NCBI RefSeq assembly: GCF_002335745.1
Contig: NZ_NIST01000001.1
Span: forward strand, 2,991,636 to 3,055,635
Direction: 5' to 3'
Source: Evansella halocellulosilytica
GTDB lineage: Bacteria; Bacillota; Bacilli; Bacillales; Salisediminibacteriaceae
Length of the DNA stretch: 64,000 bases
A program made the translations under genes and the position numbers. The notes beneath the pieces were generated by a model. It was not told where the DNA came from. It worked only from the letters and a program-made list of their open reading frames with translations, and searched no databases. Positions 19,282 through 28,587 of this stretch are shown here, one piece after another (positions within the stretch are counted from its first letter, which is position 1; each line of letters opens with the position of its first letter).

Positions 19282-21105
19282 GTGAGTCCACGTATTTCGG
19301 AAGAAAAAATAGAAGAAATTAGAAAATCCGTAGACATTGTGGACATGATTAGTGAATATGTTCAATTGAAAAAGCAAGGAAGAAACTTTATTGGTCTTTG
19401 TCCGTTTCACGGAGAGAAAACCCCATCATTTTCAGTATCACCAGATAAACAATTGTATCATTGTTTTGGCTGCGGAGCTGGAGGGAATGTTTTCTCATTC
19501 TTAATGGAATTGGATGGATTATCCTTTATTGAATCGGTCGAAAAGGTAGCAGTTCGAACGAATATTGAATTACCGGATATAGGATCAAGCAATGAAGGAA
19601 CACAGCGACAAGACGAAGACCGGAAGCATTGGTATAAAGGTCACGAATTGGCAGCAAAGCTTTTTCATCATATTTTAAGTACGACAGATGAAGGAAGAGA
19701 GGCGAGAGAATATCTTCGTAAGCGCGGGTTCACGAAGGAAGTGATCGACCAGTTTCAAATTGGATATGCGCCAAACTCTTGGGATTTTCTTACTTCATTT
19801 CTGGAGAAGAGACAATTGCCAATGAGCGAGATGGCTAAGTGCGGCTTATTAGCAGTTAGAGAATTTGACAATAAGCCTTTTGACCGGTTTCGTGATCGTA
19901 TTATGTTTCCGATTTGGAATAAACAAGGGAACATTATTGCATTCGGTGGAAGGGTTTTGAATGAAGGGAATCCGAAATATTTAAACAGCCCAGAGTCTGA
20001 CGTGTTTAATAAAAGTCAAACTTTATATTCGTTTCATATTGCCCGTCCCTCCATGAGGAAGAAAAACGAAGCAGTGTTATTTGAAGGGTATGCCGATGTT
20101 ACGTCAGCATGGAGAGCGGGTATAGATAACGCAGTTGCGACGTTAGGAACTGCTTTAACTGAAGGACAAGGAAAAATGCTCAGGCGAAATGTTGATAAAG
20201 TCATTATTTGTTATGATTCTGATGATGCAGGTCAACAAGCAGCTTATAAAAATGCTCAAATACTGGAAGACTTAGGCTTATATGTGAGAGTTGCCTTACT
20301 ACCAGACGGAAATGATCCTGATGACTATATACGCGATCATGGTCCCGAACGGTTTGTCCATAACATTATCGGTCAAAGTTTAACCTTTATGGGGTTTAAG
20401 TTTCGATTTTATCGTAGAGGTAAAAACTTAAATGACGAAGGGGACAGAATGGAATATATCCAACAAACTTTGACAGAAATCAGCAAACTGCAACGTGCAG
20501 TGGAGAGAGATCACTATTTAAGGCAGTTGGCAGATGAATTTTCGTTGTCACTTGAAGCTTTAAAGCAAGAGCAAACTCAAATATTTAAAGCGAGAAAGAA
20601 AAAAGAAAACCGTCATAATAATGGGACTTTTGAATCCCGACCACAAGTTCAAAAAAAATTATTATCTGCACATGAAAATGCAGAAAGGATATTGTTAGCT
20701 TATATGCTGCAAAAACGGGATATAGCTGATCAAGTACAAGAAAAGATTGGCGGTACCTTTAACATAGATGAACATCAAGCAATTGCTGCTCATTTGTACA
20801 GCTTTTACGCAGAAGGTCATGAAGCTAATTCTTCACTATTTATCGAGCGGCTTGAGGACAAAAGGTTAAAACATTTAGCTACAGAGCTTGCGATGAAGAC
20901 ATTAAATGCAGATATGTCTGAGCAAGAGTTGAATGATTATATAACACAAATCGAGAATTATCCGAAAAAACAACAAATTAAGCAACTAAAAGTTGAACAA
21001 AAAAAAGCAGAAGAACTAGAACAATTCCAAGAAGCAGCAATGCTCGCAATGGAAATTATGAAAATCGAGCAAGAGCTAAAGAACAGTATAAGAAACAATC
21101 AATGA
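19282..21105 (+). CDS. dnaG: DNA primase
   Basis: A 607-residue DnaG primase that synthesises RNA primers at the replication fork with DnaB-type helicase. The N-terminal CHC2 zinc finger is CPFHGEKTPSFSVSPDKQ with downstream CFGCG. A TOPRIM catalytic domain includes the EGYADV and YDSDDAGQQA motifs. A C-terminal helicase-interaction domain is rich in Lys/Glu helices. GTG at 19282 follows AAGGCGGGTGA and matches the usual N-terminus; a GTG three codons upstream is the alternative. It is followed by sigA after 32 bp. Confidence 0.96.
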   Translation: MSPRISEEKIEEIRKSVDIVDMISEYVQLKKQGRNFIGLCPFHGEKTPSFSVSPDKQLYHCFGCGAGGNVFSFLMELDGLSFIESVEKVAVRTNIELPDIGSSNEGTQRQDEDRKHWYKGHELAAKLFHHILSTTDEGREAREYLRKRGFTKEVIDQFQIGYAPNSWDFLTSFLEKRQLPMSEMAKCGLLAVREFDNKPFDRFRDRIMFPIWNKQGNIIAFGGRVLNEGNPKYLNSPESDVFNKSQTLYSFHIARPSMRKKNEAVLFEGYADVTSAWRAGIDNAVATLGTALTEGQGKMLRRNVDKVIICYDSDDAGQQAAYKNAQILEDLGLYVRVALLPDGNDPDDYIRDHGPERFVHNIIGQSLTFMGFKFRFYRRGKNLNDEGDRMEYIQQTLTEISKLQRAVERDHYLRQLADEFSLSLEALKQEQTQIFKARKKKENRHNNGTFESRPQVQKKLLSAHENAERILLAYMLQKRDIADQVQEKIGGTFNIDEHQAIAAHLYSFYAEGHEANSSLFIERLEDKRLKHLATELAMKTLNADMSEQELNDYITQIENYPKKQQIKQLKVEQKKAEELEQFQEAAMLAMEIMKIEQELKNSIRNNQ

Positions 21106-21137
21106 ATTTGTCGTGAATTATAGGAAGGAGGGATCGC

Positions 21138-22253
21138 ATGGCTGAGAAACCAATTCGTCCGATGGCGGAAGGGGATTTAACCATCGATCAAGTAAAAGAG
21201 CAATTAGTAGAGCTTGGGAAAAAACGGGGTGTATTAAATTACGCAGAAATAACTGAGCGCTTAGGAGTTTTCGATCAAGACTCTGATCAAATGGATGAGT
21301 TTTTCGAATATCTTGGTGAGCAAGGTGTTGAAATATTAAACGATAATGAATCTGTTCCAAGTCTGCAGCAAGTAGAGAAAGAAGAGGAATTTGACTTAAA
21401 TGATTTAAGTGTTCCACCAGGAATAAAGATAAATGATCCCGTGCGTATGTACTTAAAGGAAATTGGCCGCGTTCCTTTATTATCTGCGCAAGAAGAAATT
21501 GAACTAGCCAAAAAAATTGAAGACGGTGACGAAGAAGCAAAGCGCCGTCTAGCTGAAGCAAACTTACGGCTTGTTGTAAGTATTGCAAAACGTTATGTTG
21601 GTCGCGGAATGCTCTTTTTGGACCTTATTCAAGAAGGAAATATGGGTTTAATAAAAGCTGTAGAGAAGTTCGATTATAATAAAGGGTATAAATTTAGTAC
21701 GTATGCAACTTGGTGGATTCGTCAAGCCATTACACGGGCAATTGCTGACCAGGCTAGAACGATTCGTATTCCGGTTCATATGGTAGAAACAATTAATAAA
21801 CTAATTCGTGTACAGCGTCAGCTACTACAAGATTTAGGGCGTGAACCAACACCTGAAGAAGTCTCAAAAGAGATGGACTTAACTCCAGATAAAGTTCGTG
21901 AAATCTTGAAGATTGCTCAAGAACCAGTTTCATTAGAAACTCCAATTGGTGAAGAAGATGACTCCCACCTAGGCGACTTCATTGAAGATCAGGAAGCATT
22001 AGCACCATCTGATGCAGCTGCATACGAGCTGCTAAAGGAACAGCTTGAAGACGTATTAGATACGTTGACAGATCGTGAAGAGAATGTTTTGCGTTTACGC
22101 TTCGGTTTAGATGACGGAAGAACGAGAACCCTTGAAGAAGTAGGGAAAGTATTCGGTGTAACAAGGGAACGAATTCGTCAAATAGAAGCGAAAGCGCTGC
22201 GCAAGCTTCGTCATCCGAGCAGAAGTAAGCGATTAAAAGATTTCTTAGAATAG
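21138..22253 (+). CDS. sigA: RNA polymerase primary sigma factor SigA (RpoD)
   Basis: A 371-residue housekeeping sigma factor. The N-terminal region 1.1 is acidic. Region 2 contains [17 protein letters not shown] and [20 protein letters not shown] for -10 recognition. Region 3 follows, and then region 4 with [20 protein letters not shown] for -35 recognition. ATG at 21138 follows GAAGGAGGGATCGC. It ends the yqxD-dnaG-sigA cluster at a hairpin terminator. Its promoters in the window (rpsU, glyQS, tRNA) fit its specificity. Confidence 0.98.
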   Translation: MAEKPIRPMAEGDLTIDQVKEQLVELGKKRGVLNYAEITERLGVFDQDSDQMDEFFEYLGEQGVEILNDNESVPSLQQVEKEEEFDLNDLSVPPGIKINDPVRMYLKEIGRVPLLSAQEEIELAKKIEDGDEEAKRRLAEANLRLVVSIAKRYVGRGMLFLDLIQEGNMGLIKAVEKFDYNKGYKFSTYATWWIRQAITRAIADQARTIRIPVHMVETINKLIRVQRQLLQDLGREPTPEEVSKEMDLTPDKVREILKIAQEPVSLETPIGEEDDSHLGDFIEDQEALAPSDAAAYELLKEQLEDVLDTLTDREENVLRLRFGLDDGRTRTLEEVGKVFGVTRERIRQIEAKALRKLRHPSRSKRLKDFLE

Positions 22254-22260
22254 ATCGTTT

Positions 22261-22291
22261 AGCCTGGCATTTTGTCAGGCTTTTCCTTTTT
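22261..22291 (+). terminator. Intrinsic terminator after sigA
   Basis: AGCCTG and CAGGCT arms with an 8-nt loop, followed by TTTTCCTTTTTTT. Confidence 0.85.
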
Positions 22292-22302
22292 TTAAAGGAT
22301 AA

Positions 22303-22606
22303 GGAAGTATAAAATTTCAATCTCTCGATTGCTGTCCAGACTAGCTGGCACGAGCGTTTCCTACACGAGCTCCACACGGATGTGGTGACTTCGGCGTTCC
22401 CGAAGGACGCGGGGGTTTTAGCCGAAGATCTTATCTTACGAGTTGTCTCGACGGATTGGATGTCCTAATGCCGGGCATGCCACAGGACGTGGCGTATTGC
22501 CCAGTTGACGGATCTAGAGCTTCAAAGTGATACTAGAAGAGGAAGAGACAGCCATTTTCGGCTCGAGGTCGCTTCGCCCCGCCATTTGAAGTCTAAATTC
22601 GGACTA
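22303..22606. repeat. Long dispersed intergenic repeat, copy 2 (3' truncated)
   Basis: It has the same layout as 11627-12013: left motif AAATTTCAATCTCTCGATTG, CCACAC/GTGG, CTTCGG/CCGAAG, TGTCTC (22444-22449)/GAGACA (22545-22550), and inner CCGGGCA (22471-22477) with TGCCCAG (22498-22504, one mismatch). The right end stops within the GAAGTC hairpin and lacks the usual GCGCTTTTCTT end. It lies about 10 bp after the sigA terminator. Confidence 0.85.
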
Positions 22607-22663
22607 AACTTTCTCGATAACGAAACGATATATATGATAAGGTCTAAAAAATTAGGTGATCAG

Positions 22664-23215
22664 ATGGATGAACGAAAAAAAATGATCGTAAATGAAATAA
22701 AATATTGGCGTGAAAATAACTTGTTACCGGACACTTATTGTGATTTTTTACTTCAGTTATATACTGAAGGGCATGAAGGTGTCCAAGATACGAAAGAAAA
22801 GAAAAGAGCTACATTCCTTATTATTGACTACCTTCGTCCGTTAACATATTCACTATTTATGTTAGTGATGATAGCGCTAACATTTCTTGTCATTTATTTT
22901 ACTCAGTTTTCAAACACATTGCAAATCGTCGTATTAAGTTTTGTATTTGTTATTGCATTTGTTGGATCTATCTATTTCCATTGGAAAGACATGCTTATTG
23001 TCCATGTTTATGTTATTTCAGCAACTTTCTTGTCTTTTATTTTATTATTACAAATTGTTCAATTGGTTGCTCCTGAGCAGCCATTATTTCTTGGATTCAC
23101 GATCGCTGCTTTATGCAGCATTTGGGTTTATTGCGGATGGCGTTGGAAGTACCAGTATTTATACATTGCTGGTGGAACTGGCATTTTGTTATTCTTTAGT
23201 TTCTTGCTTTTATAA
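22664..23215 (+). CDS. Hypothetical multi-pass membrane protein
   Basis: A 183-residue protein I do not recognise with certainty. A short charged N-terminal region (MDERKKMIVNEIKYWRENN) precedes about five or six hydrophobic segments between residues 50 and 180. It is predicted to be an integral inner-membrane protein. ATG at 22664 follows TTAGGTGATC. The frame stays open upstream to 22505, but that extension is the repeat element read as protein and should not be annotated. The stop is 73 bp before the phosphodiesterase start, so the two may be co-transcribed. Confidence 0.75.
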   Translation: MDERKKMIVNEIKYWRENNLLPDTYCDFLLQLYTEGHEGVQDTKEKKRATFLIIDYLRPLTYSLFMLVMIALTFLVIYFTQFSNTLQIVVLSFVFVIAFVGSIYFHWKDMLIVHVYVISATFLSFILLLQIVQLVAPEQPLFLGFTIAALCSIWVYCGWRWKYQYLYIAGGTGILLFFSFLLL

Positions 23216-23288
23216 AATAAACCGTGCTTATCCGTTCAAAGAAAATGAGGGTATAGAGAAAAGAAGATTTAATGTAAGAGGTGTATTT

Positions 23289-24017
23289 ATGGATATAATT
23301 GCTCATCGCGGTAATAAACGCTACACACCCGAGAACACGTTTTCTGCATTTTATTCTGCTGCTACGTATCCAATAGACGGAATCGAATTTGATATTCAGT
23401 GGACTCAAGACAACGTGCCTGTTGTCATACATGATGAAAAAATTGATCGAACGACAAATGGAAGTGGTTTTGTTCGCTCGTTTACATATTCAGAACTTAA
23501 ACAATTTGATGCTGGAAGCTGGTTCGACGAAAAGTATAGAGGTGAGGAGGTCCCATTATTTGAAGATGTGTTGGAATGGTCGACAAATCACAATTTAACC
23601 CTTCACGTTGAAATAAAACATCAAAAAAATGGGTATGATGGATTATTAGAACCTTTCGTTCAAATTATTAAAAGGAATCAAATGGAAAATCGTATTGTCG
23701 TTTCGTCCTTTGATCATTCGGTTATAAAAAAAGTAAAAGAAAAAATTCCGGAAATAAATACAGCATTTTTAACAAAATTTCCTCTGTTACGTGCAGCTAA
23801 ATATGCAAACAAAGTATCGGCAGATGCGATTCATATTCGCCATACGTATCAAAATGCCCGTTTCTATAAAAAATGGGCTGAAAACGAATTACCTGTGAGA
23901 GCCTATAACGTACACAAATTGAAAGATGCGATGAAATGTCATCGTCTGAAAGTGGAAGGAATCATTACGAATGATCCGAAACTGATGTCTGAAGTTTTGC
24001 GAAGCAACTATTCTTAA
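23289..24017 (+). CDS. Glycerophosphodiester phosphodiesterase
   Basis: A 242-residue GDPD family TIM-barrel enzyme (UgpQ-like), probably cytosolic since no signal peptide is seen. The active-site motifs are AHRGNKRYTPENT and GIEFDIQ...VVIHDE. The late elements VEIKH and AYNVHK also fit. It hydrolyses glycerophosphodiesters to glycerol 3-phosphate and an alcohol. ATG at 23289 follows AAGAGGTG and gives the MDIIAHRG N-terminus typical of the family. The long frame upstream of this start overlaps the membrane protein gene out of phase and is not coding. Confidence 0.93.
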   Translation: MDIIAHRGNKRYTPENTFSAFYSAATYPIDGIEFDIQWTQDNVPVVIHDEKIDRTTNGSGFVRSFTYSELKQFDAGSWFDEKYRGEEVPLFEDVLEWSTNHNLTLHVEIKHQKNGYDGLLEPFVQIIKRNQMENRIVVSSFDHSVIKKVKEKIPEINTAFLTKFPLLRAAKYANKVSADAIHIRHTYQNARFYKKWAENELPVRAYNVHKLKDAMKCHRLKVEGIITNDPKLMSEVLRSNYS

Positions 24018-24057
24018 AGGGCTGAATCGGTCACCACTCCTAAATAACTAATTACAT

Positions 24058-24142
24058 TGAAAAGTATAAATTAAAAGAGGAATAAATATAAAATATGAAC
24101 ATCTCGTGACGCTATCATGAATATCGTGCATTTATACTTTTC
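24058..24142. repeat. 13-bp inverted repeat flanking a 58-bp spacer
   Basis: GAAAAGTATAAAT near 24059 is repeated in perfect inverted form as ATTTATACTTTTC near 24130, immediately upstream of the cccA promoter. It could act as a long-range stem or a pair of operator half-sites; function unknown. Confidence 0.45.
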
Positions 24143-24144
24143 TA

Positions 24145-24173
24145 TTGACGAAATTTGCAGTACAATATAGTAT
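24145..24173 (+). promoter_or_regulatory. Promoter of cccA
   Basis: TTGACG (24145-24150), 17-bp spacer, TAGTAT (24168-24173), 76 bp before the start codon. Confidence 0.6.
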
Positions 24174-24249
24174 AGCTTTGCTTGAATCATTCGTTATCCA
24201 AGCAAGAAGTCATATAATGAATATACATTGTTGAAGGAGGTACATAATC

Positions 24250-24612
24250 ATGAAAGGGAAACCCCTTTACCCATTCGCTTTAACAGCTGTATTAGGTATT
24301 GGTTTAATTATCGTATTATCATTTATTGGGATTAACCAAGATGATATGGCAGGAGAAGATGGAGGAAATGGAGAAGAACAGCAAGAATTTGATGATCCAA
24401 TTGAATTAGGCGAACACGTTTATCAAGGTCAGTGTGCATCATGTCACGGTGGAGACCTTGAAGGCGGTGCAGGTCCTGGGTTACTAAGTGGACTATCTGA
24501 AGACGATATCCTTCAAGCGATTGAAGAAGGTCCTGGAACAATGCCAGAAAATTTAGTCAGCGGTGAAGAAGCAGATGCAGTGGCTGAATTCATTATGGCT
24601 GAAGCAGAATAA
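24250..24612 (+). CDS. cccA: Cytochrome c-550
   Basis: A 120-residue membrane-anchored c-type cytochrome. One N-terminal helix (about residues 8-28) leads to an acidic linker and a small cytochrome c domain. Covalent haem binding is by CASCH (Cys62, Cys65, His66), with a methionine ligand in the GTMPENL stretch. It carries electrons to terminal oxidases on the outer face of the membrane. ATG at 24250 follows GAAGGAGG. The order sigA-...-cccA matches Bacillus, and it has its own promoter and terminator. The acidic composition is typical of alkaliphile cytochromes, but this is only suggestive. Confidence 0.94.
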   Translation: MKGKPLYPFALTAVLGIGLIIVLSFIGINQDDMAGEDGGNGEEQQEFDDPIELGEHVYQGQCASCHGGDLEGGAGPGLLSGLSEDDILQAIEEGPGTMPENLVSGEEADAVAEFIMAEAE

Positions 24613-24698
24613 TTCGATCGTTTCAATAAAGTGAAGTTGTTTGTATTGAATGACTGAACCTTCATGACCCATGAACTTGAAACAACGAAGAGAGAAGA

Positions 24699-24723
24699 GA
24701 AGGATACGTAATCCTTCTTTTTT
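24699..24723 (+). terminator. Intrinsic terminator after cccA
   Basis: GAAGGAT (24699-24705) and ATCCTTC (24711-24717) are perfect arms followed by TTTTTT. A long open frame into trmK crosses this site, which argues against the more upstream trmK starts. Confidence 0.8.
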
Positions 24724-24802
24724 CTATATCCTTAAACATGTCCATAACTTTGTTATAACATCCAAAATATACATATTGATATGTGAAGAAATGGTGAAGA
24801 AG

Positions 24803-25513
24803 ATGAATGAATATAAATTGTCACAGCGTTTACAAAAAGTAGCATCATTCATACCAAAGGGAGCCACTGTCGCCGACATTGGATCAGATCATGCCTACTT
24901 GCCTGTTTATCTGTTCAAAAAGAATATTGCAAATTATGCAGTAGCAGGGGAAGTAAACGAAGGACCGTACTTATCTGCACAAAAGCAAGTTCGAATGAAT
25001 CAACTTGAAGATAAAATAAATGTGAAGTTAGGAGATGGCTTATCAGTATTACAAGATGAAGTGGTTGACACGATCGTGATCGCTGGTATGGGAGGGCCTT
25101 TAATAAGTACGATTCTTGATGATGGAATCGAGTTTTTAACAAACGTTAAACGATTAATTTTGCAGCCGAATATTGCAGCTGATCATATTCGTCAATGGTT
25201 ACTTCAGCATGATTGGTCTTTAATTGATGAAACGCTTTTAGAAGAAGACGGTCACATTTATGAGATTCTTGTTGCAGAGCGTGGTAATCCAAAAGCTGCT
25301 TACTCGGCAGAAATAGAAAAAGAAGTGTGGCTTGGACCGTTTTTATTACGAAACAAAACTAACATTTTTGAACAAAAGTGGTTGAGAGAATTAGAGCAAT
25401 TAGAAACGATCAATCGTCAACTTCAATCAGCTACGAATGAAACGGAAAAAACACGTAAGAAAAAAGAAGAAGTCGTAAAAAAAATCGAATGGCTTAAGGA
25501 GGAGTTACGATGA
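24803..25513 (+). CDS. trmK: tRNA (adenine(22)-N1)-methyltransferase
   Basis: A 236-residue TrmK/YqfN family class I methyltransferase that makes m1A22 in tRNA. An N-terminal Rossmann domain carries the SAM motif VADIGSDHAYLP and the catalytic-region motif VIAGMGGPLI. A C-terminal coiled coil (about 180-236) is rich in Lys/Glu. MNEYKLSQRL at 24803 matches family N-termini; ATG 24791 is a near alternative, and anything further upstream would include the cccA terminator. It overlaps yqfO by 4 bp (ATGA), the usual pair. Confidence 0.93.
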   Translation: MNEYKLSQRLQKVASFIPKGATVADIGSDHAYLPVYLFKKNIANYAVAGEVNEGPYLSAQKQVRMNQLEDKINVKLGDGLSVLQDEVVDTIVIAGMGGPLISTILDDGIEFLTNVKRLILQPNIAADHIRQWLLQHDWSLIDETLLEEDGHIYEILVAERGNPKAAYSAEIEKEVWLGPFLLRNKTNIFEQKWLRELEQLETINRQLQSATNETEKTRKKKEEVVKKIEWLKEELR

Positions 25514-26628
25514 AAGTAGCAAATGGGCAAACAATCATTCAGGCTTTTGAATCATTTTCTCCAAAATCTTTTGCGGTCGAAGGAGATAAAATAGGCTTAC
25601 AAGTAGGAACCCTTAATAAACCAGTTAAAAAAATCATGATTGCTCTAGATGTCATTGAACCTGTTGTAGATGAAGCCATTGAAGAAGGAATTGACTTAAT
25701 TATTGCCCATCATCCAATTATTTTTAAACCGATTAAGGCATTAAGAACAGATCAAGTATACGGTCAAACGATTGAGAAACTAATAAAGCATGACATTGCT
25801 GTATATGTTGCTCATACAAATTTAGATGTTGCTCCTGGTGGGGTAAATGATATGATGGCTGATGCTCTTGGTCTAACCGATACAGACGTACTTGTAAATA
25901 CGACTGAAGATAAATTAAAAAAAGTCGCAGTTTTCGTTCCAAAAGAACAAGCTGATGATGTTCGTGAAGCACTAGGTCAGGCAGGAGCAGGGCATATCGG
26001 TAATTATTCTCACTGTTCGTTTAATTCTGAAGGCACTGGGGCATTTAAACCTGGTGATGGTACAGATCCTTTTATTGGTGAGCAAGGGAAAATGGAATTT
26101 GTCAATGAGGTGAAAATTGAATCCGTGTACCATGCTTCCATTGAAAAACAAGTACTTCGTGCGATGGTAAATGCACATCCATATGAAGAAGTAGCTTATG
26201 ACGTTTATGAAATGGCTTCACCAGGACAACAATATGGTTTAGGCAGAATTGGGCACTTAAAAGAAAAAATGTTGTTAACAGACTTTGCAAATCATGTAAA
26301 AAAAGCCTTTGATGTAAAAGGAGTTCGAGTCGTTGGCGATTTAAACAAACAAGTTGAAAAAGTAGCTGTACTTGGTGGTGATGGGAATAAATATGTATCT
26401 GCTGCACAATTTAAAGGAGCAGATGTCTATGTAACCGGGGATTTATATTACCATGTTGCCCATGATGCCATGCTCGAAGGTTTAGCAATGATAGACCCAG
26501 GGCATAATGTCGAGAAAATTATGAAAGATGGAGTGAAGCAATACGTCCAACGCTTTGTAGAGGAGAAAGGGTACGACACGGAAGTGATCGCATCCAGTAT
26601 TCATACGGATCCGTTTCAGTTTATGTAA
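25510..26628 (+). CDS. yqfO: Nif3-like dinuclear metal-centre protein YqfO
   Basis: A 372-residue Nif3/DUF34 family protein. Two Nif3 half-domains (about 1-125 and 235-372) contribute metal ligands such as AHHPIIF, HTNLD and the late GDLYYHVAHDAML. They are interrupted by a PII/CutA-like insert (about 126-235), a layout typical of Bacillus YqfO. It was long annotated as GTP cyclohydrolase type 2 homologue, but its cellular substrate is uncertain. It starts within the last codons of trmK, so translation is probably coupled. ATG 25510 follows AAGGAGG. Confidence 0.93.
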   Translation: MKVANGQTIIQAFESFSPKSFAVEGDKIGLQVGTLNKPVKKIMIALDVIEPVVDEAIEEGIDLIIAHHPIIFKPIKALRTDQVYGQTIEKLIKHDIAVYVAHTNLDVAPGGVNDMMADALGLTDTDVLVNTTEDKLKKVAVFVPKEQADDVREALGQAGAGHIGNYSHCSFNSEGTGAFKPGDGTDPFIGEQGKMEFVNEVKIESVYHASIEKQVLRAMVNAHPYEEVAYDVYEMASPGQQYGLGRIGHLKEKMLLTDFANHVKKAFDVKGVRVVGDLNKQVEKVAVLGGDGNKYVSAAQFKGADVYVTGDLYYHVAHDAMLEGLAMIDPGHNVEKIMKDGVKQYVQRFVEEKGYDTEVIASSIHTDPFQFM

Positions 26629-26723
26629 ACCTTAAACAAAAATAGATTGGATTAATCCCCGGTATAAAGATTGGTCTTCCCTTTTTAAGGTCCTCTTTCA
26701 GGGGCAGGATTTTGATTATAAAA

Positions 26724-26760
26724 AAGAATCCGATTATCGTGAGTTGATAATCGGATTCTT
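26724..26760. terminator. Bidirectional terminator between yqfO and ispH
   Basis: AAGAATCCGATTATC and its perfect inverted copy GATAATCGGATTCTT surround GTGAGTT, with A and T runs on both sides. It serves the converging genes. Confidence 0.9.
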
Positions 26761-26802
26761 TATTTGCTTTATGAGACTGTTTTGTCCCGGCCTCTCACAT
26801 GT

Positions 26803-27756
26803 TTATGAAGTTTGCTTTTTCTTTTTTACTTTCGGTAATATTTTCGTCAGCTTAACAGTACTCGTTGTATCCCATGTATGTGGGTCCTCTTCATCAAATT
26901 GCTCAATAAACTTAATGACCTCTTTTGTAATTGGTGTAGGAGTACTTGCTCCAGATGTTACCGCTACTTTACTTATTCCTTTTAACCATTCAACATTAAG
27001 TTCATTAACATTTCCAATACGGTGCGCTGGTGTGCCTGCAATCTCTTTAGAGACTTGGGCAAGCCTGTTTGAATTATTACTTTTCGGATCTCCTACGACA
27101 ATTAACAAGTCAGCTTTACCCGCTTGTTCCGCAACAGCTTCCTGACGGACTTGAGTCGCCATACAAATTTCATTGTGGACTTCAGCATGAGGGTATTTTT
27201 TCATAGCTGCATTCATAATATGTGAAACATCCCACTGACTCATCGTCGTTTGATTCGTAATCGTAATTTTGTCAGCATCAATTGTTAAATTTTCTACATC
27301 TTCTACTGATTCGACTAGATTTACTATGTCAGGTGCGACACCTAAGGCACCTTCAGGCTCAGGGTGACCCTTTTTGCCAATATAAATAATGTGAGCACCT
27401 TCTTTTTTCTTTTCACGGATTAAATCATGCGTTCTCGTTACATCCGGGCAAGTTGCATCGACAGTTGTTAAACCTTTGTCTTTTGCCATTTTGCGAACTT
27501 CAGGTGATACACCGTGAGCGGTAAAAATGACCGTTCCTTTATCAACCTTTTTTAATATTTCTAGTCGGTTTGGACCATCTAATGTAATAATTCCATCCTC
27601 GTTAAATGCGTCTGTAACGTGCTTGTTATGAACGATCATTCCTAAAATATAGATCGGTCTTGGCAAGTCTAAATTTTCAGCGGCTTGACGTGCTAACACC
27701 ATCGCATCGACAACTCCATAACAATAGCCGCGTGGTGATATTTTGATGACTTCCAT
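26803..27756 (-). CDS. ispH: 4-hydroxy-3-methylbut-2-enyl diphosphate reductase
   Basis: A 317-residue IspH, the last enzyme of the MEP isoprenoid pathway, converting HMBPP to IPP and DMAPP with a 4Fe-4S cluster. The cluster cysteines lie in [15 protein letters not shown] and [20 protein letters not shown] and [11 protein letters not shown] are the substrate-binding motifs. The ATG at 27756 has GAGGAGGATTCCGT upstream on the reverse strand. The preceding pathway enzyme, IspG, is encoded at 44204-45316. Confidence 0.97.
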   Translation of the reverse strand: MEVIKISPRGYCYGVVDAMVLARQAAENLDLPRPIYILGMIVHNKHVTDAFNEDGIITLDGPNRLEILKKVDKGTVIFTAHGVSPEVRKMAKDKGLTTVDATCPDVTRTHDLIREKKKEGAHIIYIGKKGHPEPEGALGVAPDIVNLVESVEDVENLTIDADKITITNQTTMSQWDVSHIMNAAMKKYPHAEVHNEICMATQVRQEAVAEQAGKADLLIVVGDPKSNNSNRLAQVSKEIAGTPAHRIGNVNELNVEWLKGISKVAVTSGASTPTPITKEVIKFIEQFDEEDPHTWDTTSTVKLTKILPKVKKKKQTS

Positions 27757-27879
27757 ACGGAATCCTCCTCTATGTTAAAAAAAGAATGTTAATTACGATC
27801 TAATTAAAGAAAGTATTGTTATTACCTCGTATCATTATAAAGGGAAATTGGGTCTGTTGACAAACGTTTGTGTAACATA

Positions 27880-27911
27880 ATAAAAGCCTTCCGGAAATGG
27901 AAGACTTTTAT
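27880..27911 (-). terminator. Terminator after the CarD-like gene
   Basis: Arms TAAAAGTCTTCC and GGAAGGCTTTTA on the reverse strand with one mismatch; T-rich ends on both sides. Confidence 0.7.
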
Positions 27912-27963
27912 GAATATATTGATACGATGAAACATTTCTACAATTTAAAGCACACAAATATTA

Positions 27964-28458
27964 TTAAGCACCTTCTTGACAGTTCATTTGAATGAATTCA
28001 TAGGCTTCTTCCTCGCTCATATCTTTGACAATCATGAGCTCGCTCGCAATAAACTGTTTAGCTCTGTCTAAGTTTTTGCGATCCTCCATATGTAATCCAT
28101 TCGTTCGTTCGCCTTCTTTGGAAGTTAAATTTGCAATGACCATCGCTGCATCTAAAATACAACCGGACTTCAATAACGTTTCATTTTCTTTGGAATAAGG
28201 TCTGGCTACTTCATTCTTCGGAGTTGTTTTCGTCGGTTTTAAAGCAGTGACAACCTCATCTATTTGTGATGGCTGAATAACTTTTCTTAAACCTGAAGAA
28301 GTAACTCGATTCTCAGGCAGCATGAGTGTGACATGATTAAGAGGAAAGTAAACAACATAATAATTGAGCTTTTCTCCTAGAATATCTTTTTCTTCAATGT
28401 CTTTTATCGTACCAGCACCATGGAATGGGTACACGACGTAATCACCGACTGTAAACAT
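27964..28458 (-). CDS. CarD/CdnL-type transcription regulator
   Basis: A 164-residue CarD_CdnL_TRCF family protein. The N-terminal Tudor-like RNA-polymerase-interacting domain (about 1-60) opens MFTVGDYVVYPFHGAGTIKD. A helical C-terminal DNA-binding domain follows, ending EEEAYEFIQMNCQEGA. Such proteins bind the RNA polymerase beta subunit and stabilise open complexes. I selected the second ATG (28458) because GGAGGA directly abuts the first. The gene is monocistronic between ispH and the VrrA-like gene. The family call is firm; regulated promoters are unknown. Confidence 0.9.
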   Translation of the reverse strand: MFTVGDYVVYPFHGAGTIKDIEEKDILGEKLNYYVVYFPLNHVTLMLPENRVTSSGLRKVIQPSQIDEVVTALKPTKTTPKNEVARPYSKENETLLKSGCILDAAMVIANLTSKEGERTNGLHMEDRKNLDRAKQFIASELMIVKDMSEEEAYEFIQMNCQEGA

Positions 28459-28587
28459 AGGCATTCCTCCAATAATGTATTAACCTTATTGTAACATAAA
28501 TAAATTTAAATTTAAAATTTTACTATGGATAGCTTGAATAGTCAATAAAAAAAACGAATAAAGGTCAGTTTAATTAAGAGAACTGAC

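Noticed and set aside
22941-23288. Long N-terminal extension of the phosphodiesterase
   Set aside because: It overlaps the membrane protein gene in another frame; the GDPD domain begins at MDIIAHRG.
24671-24802. N-terminal extension of trmK
   Set aside because: It would include the cccA terminator hairpin, and the homologous N-terminus begins at 24803.
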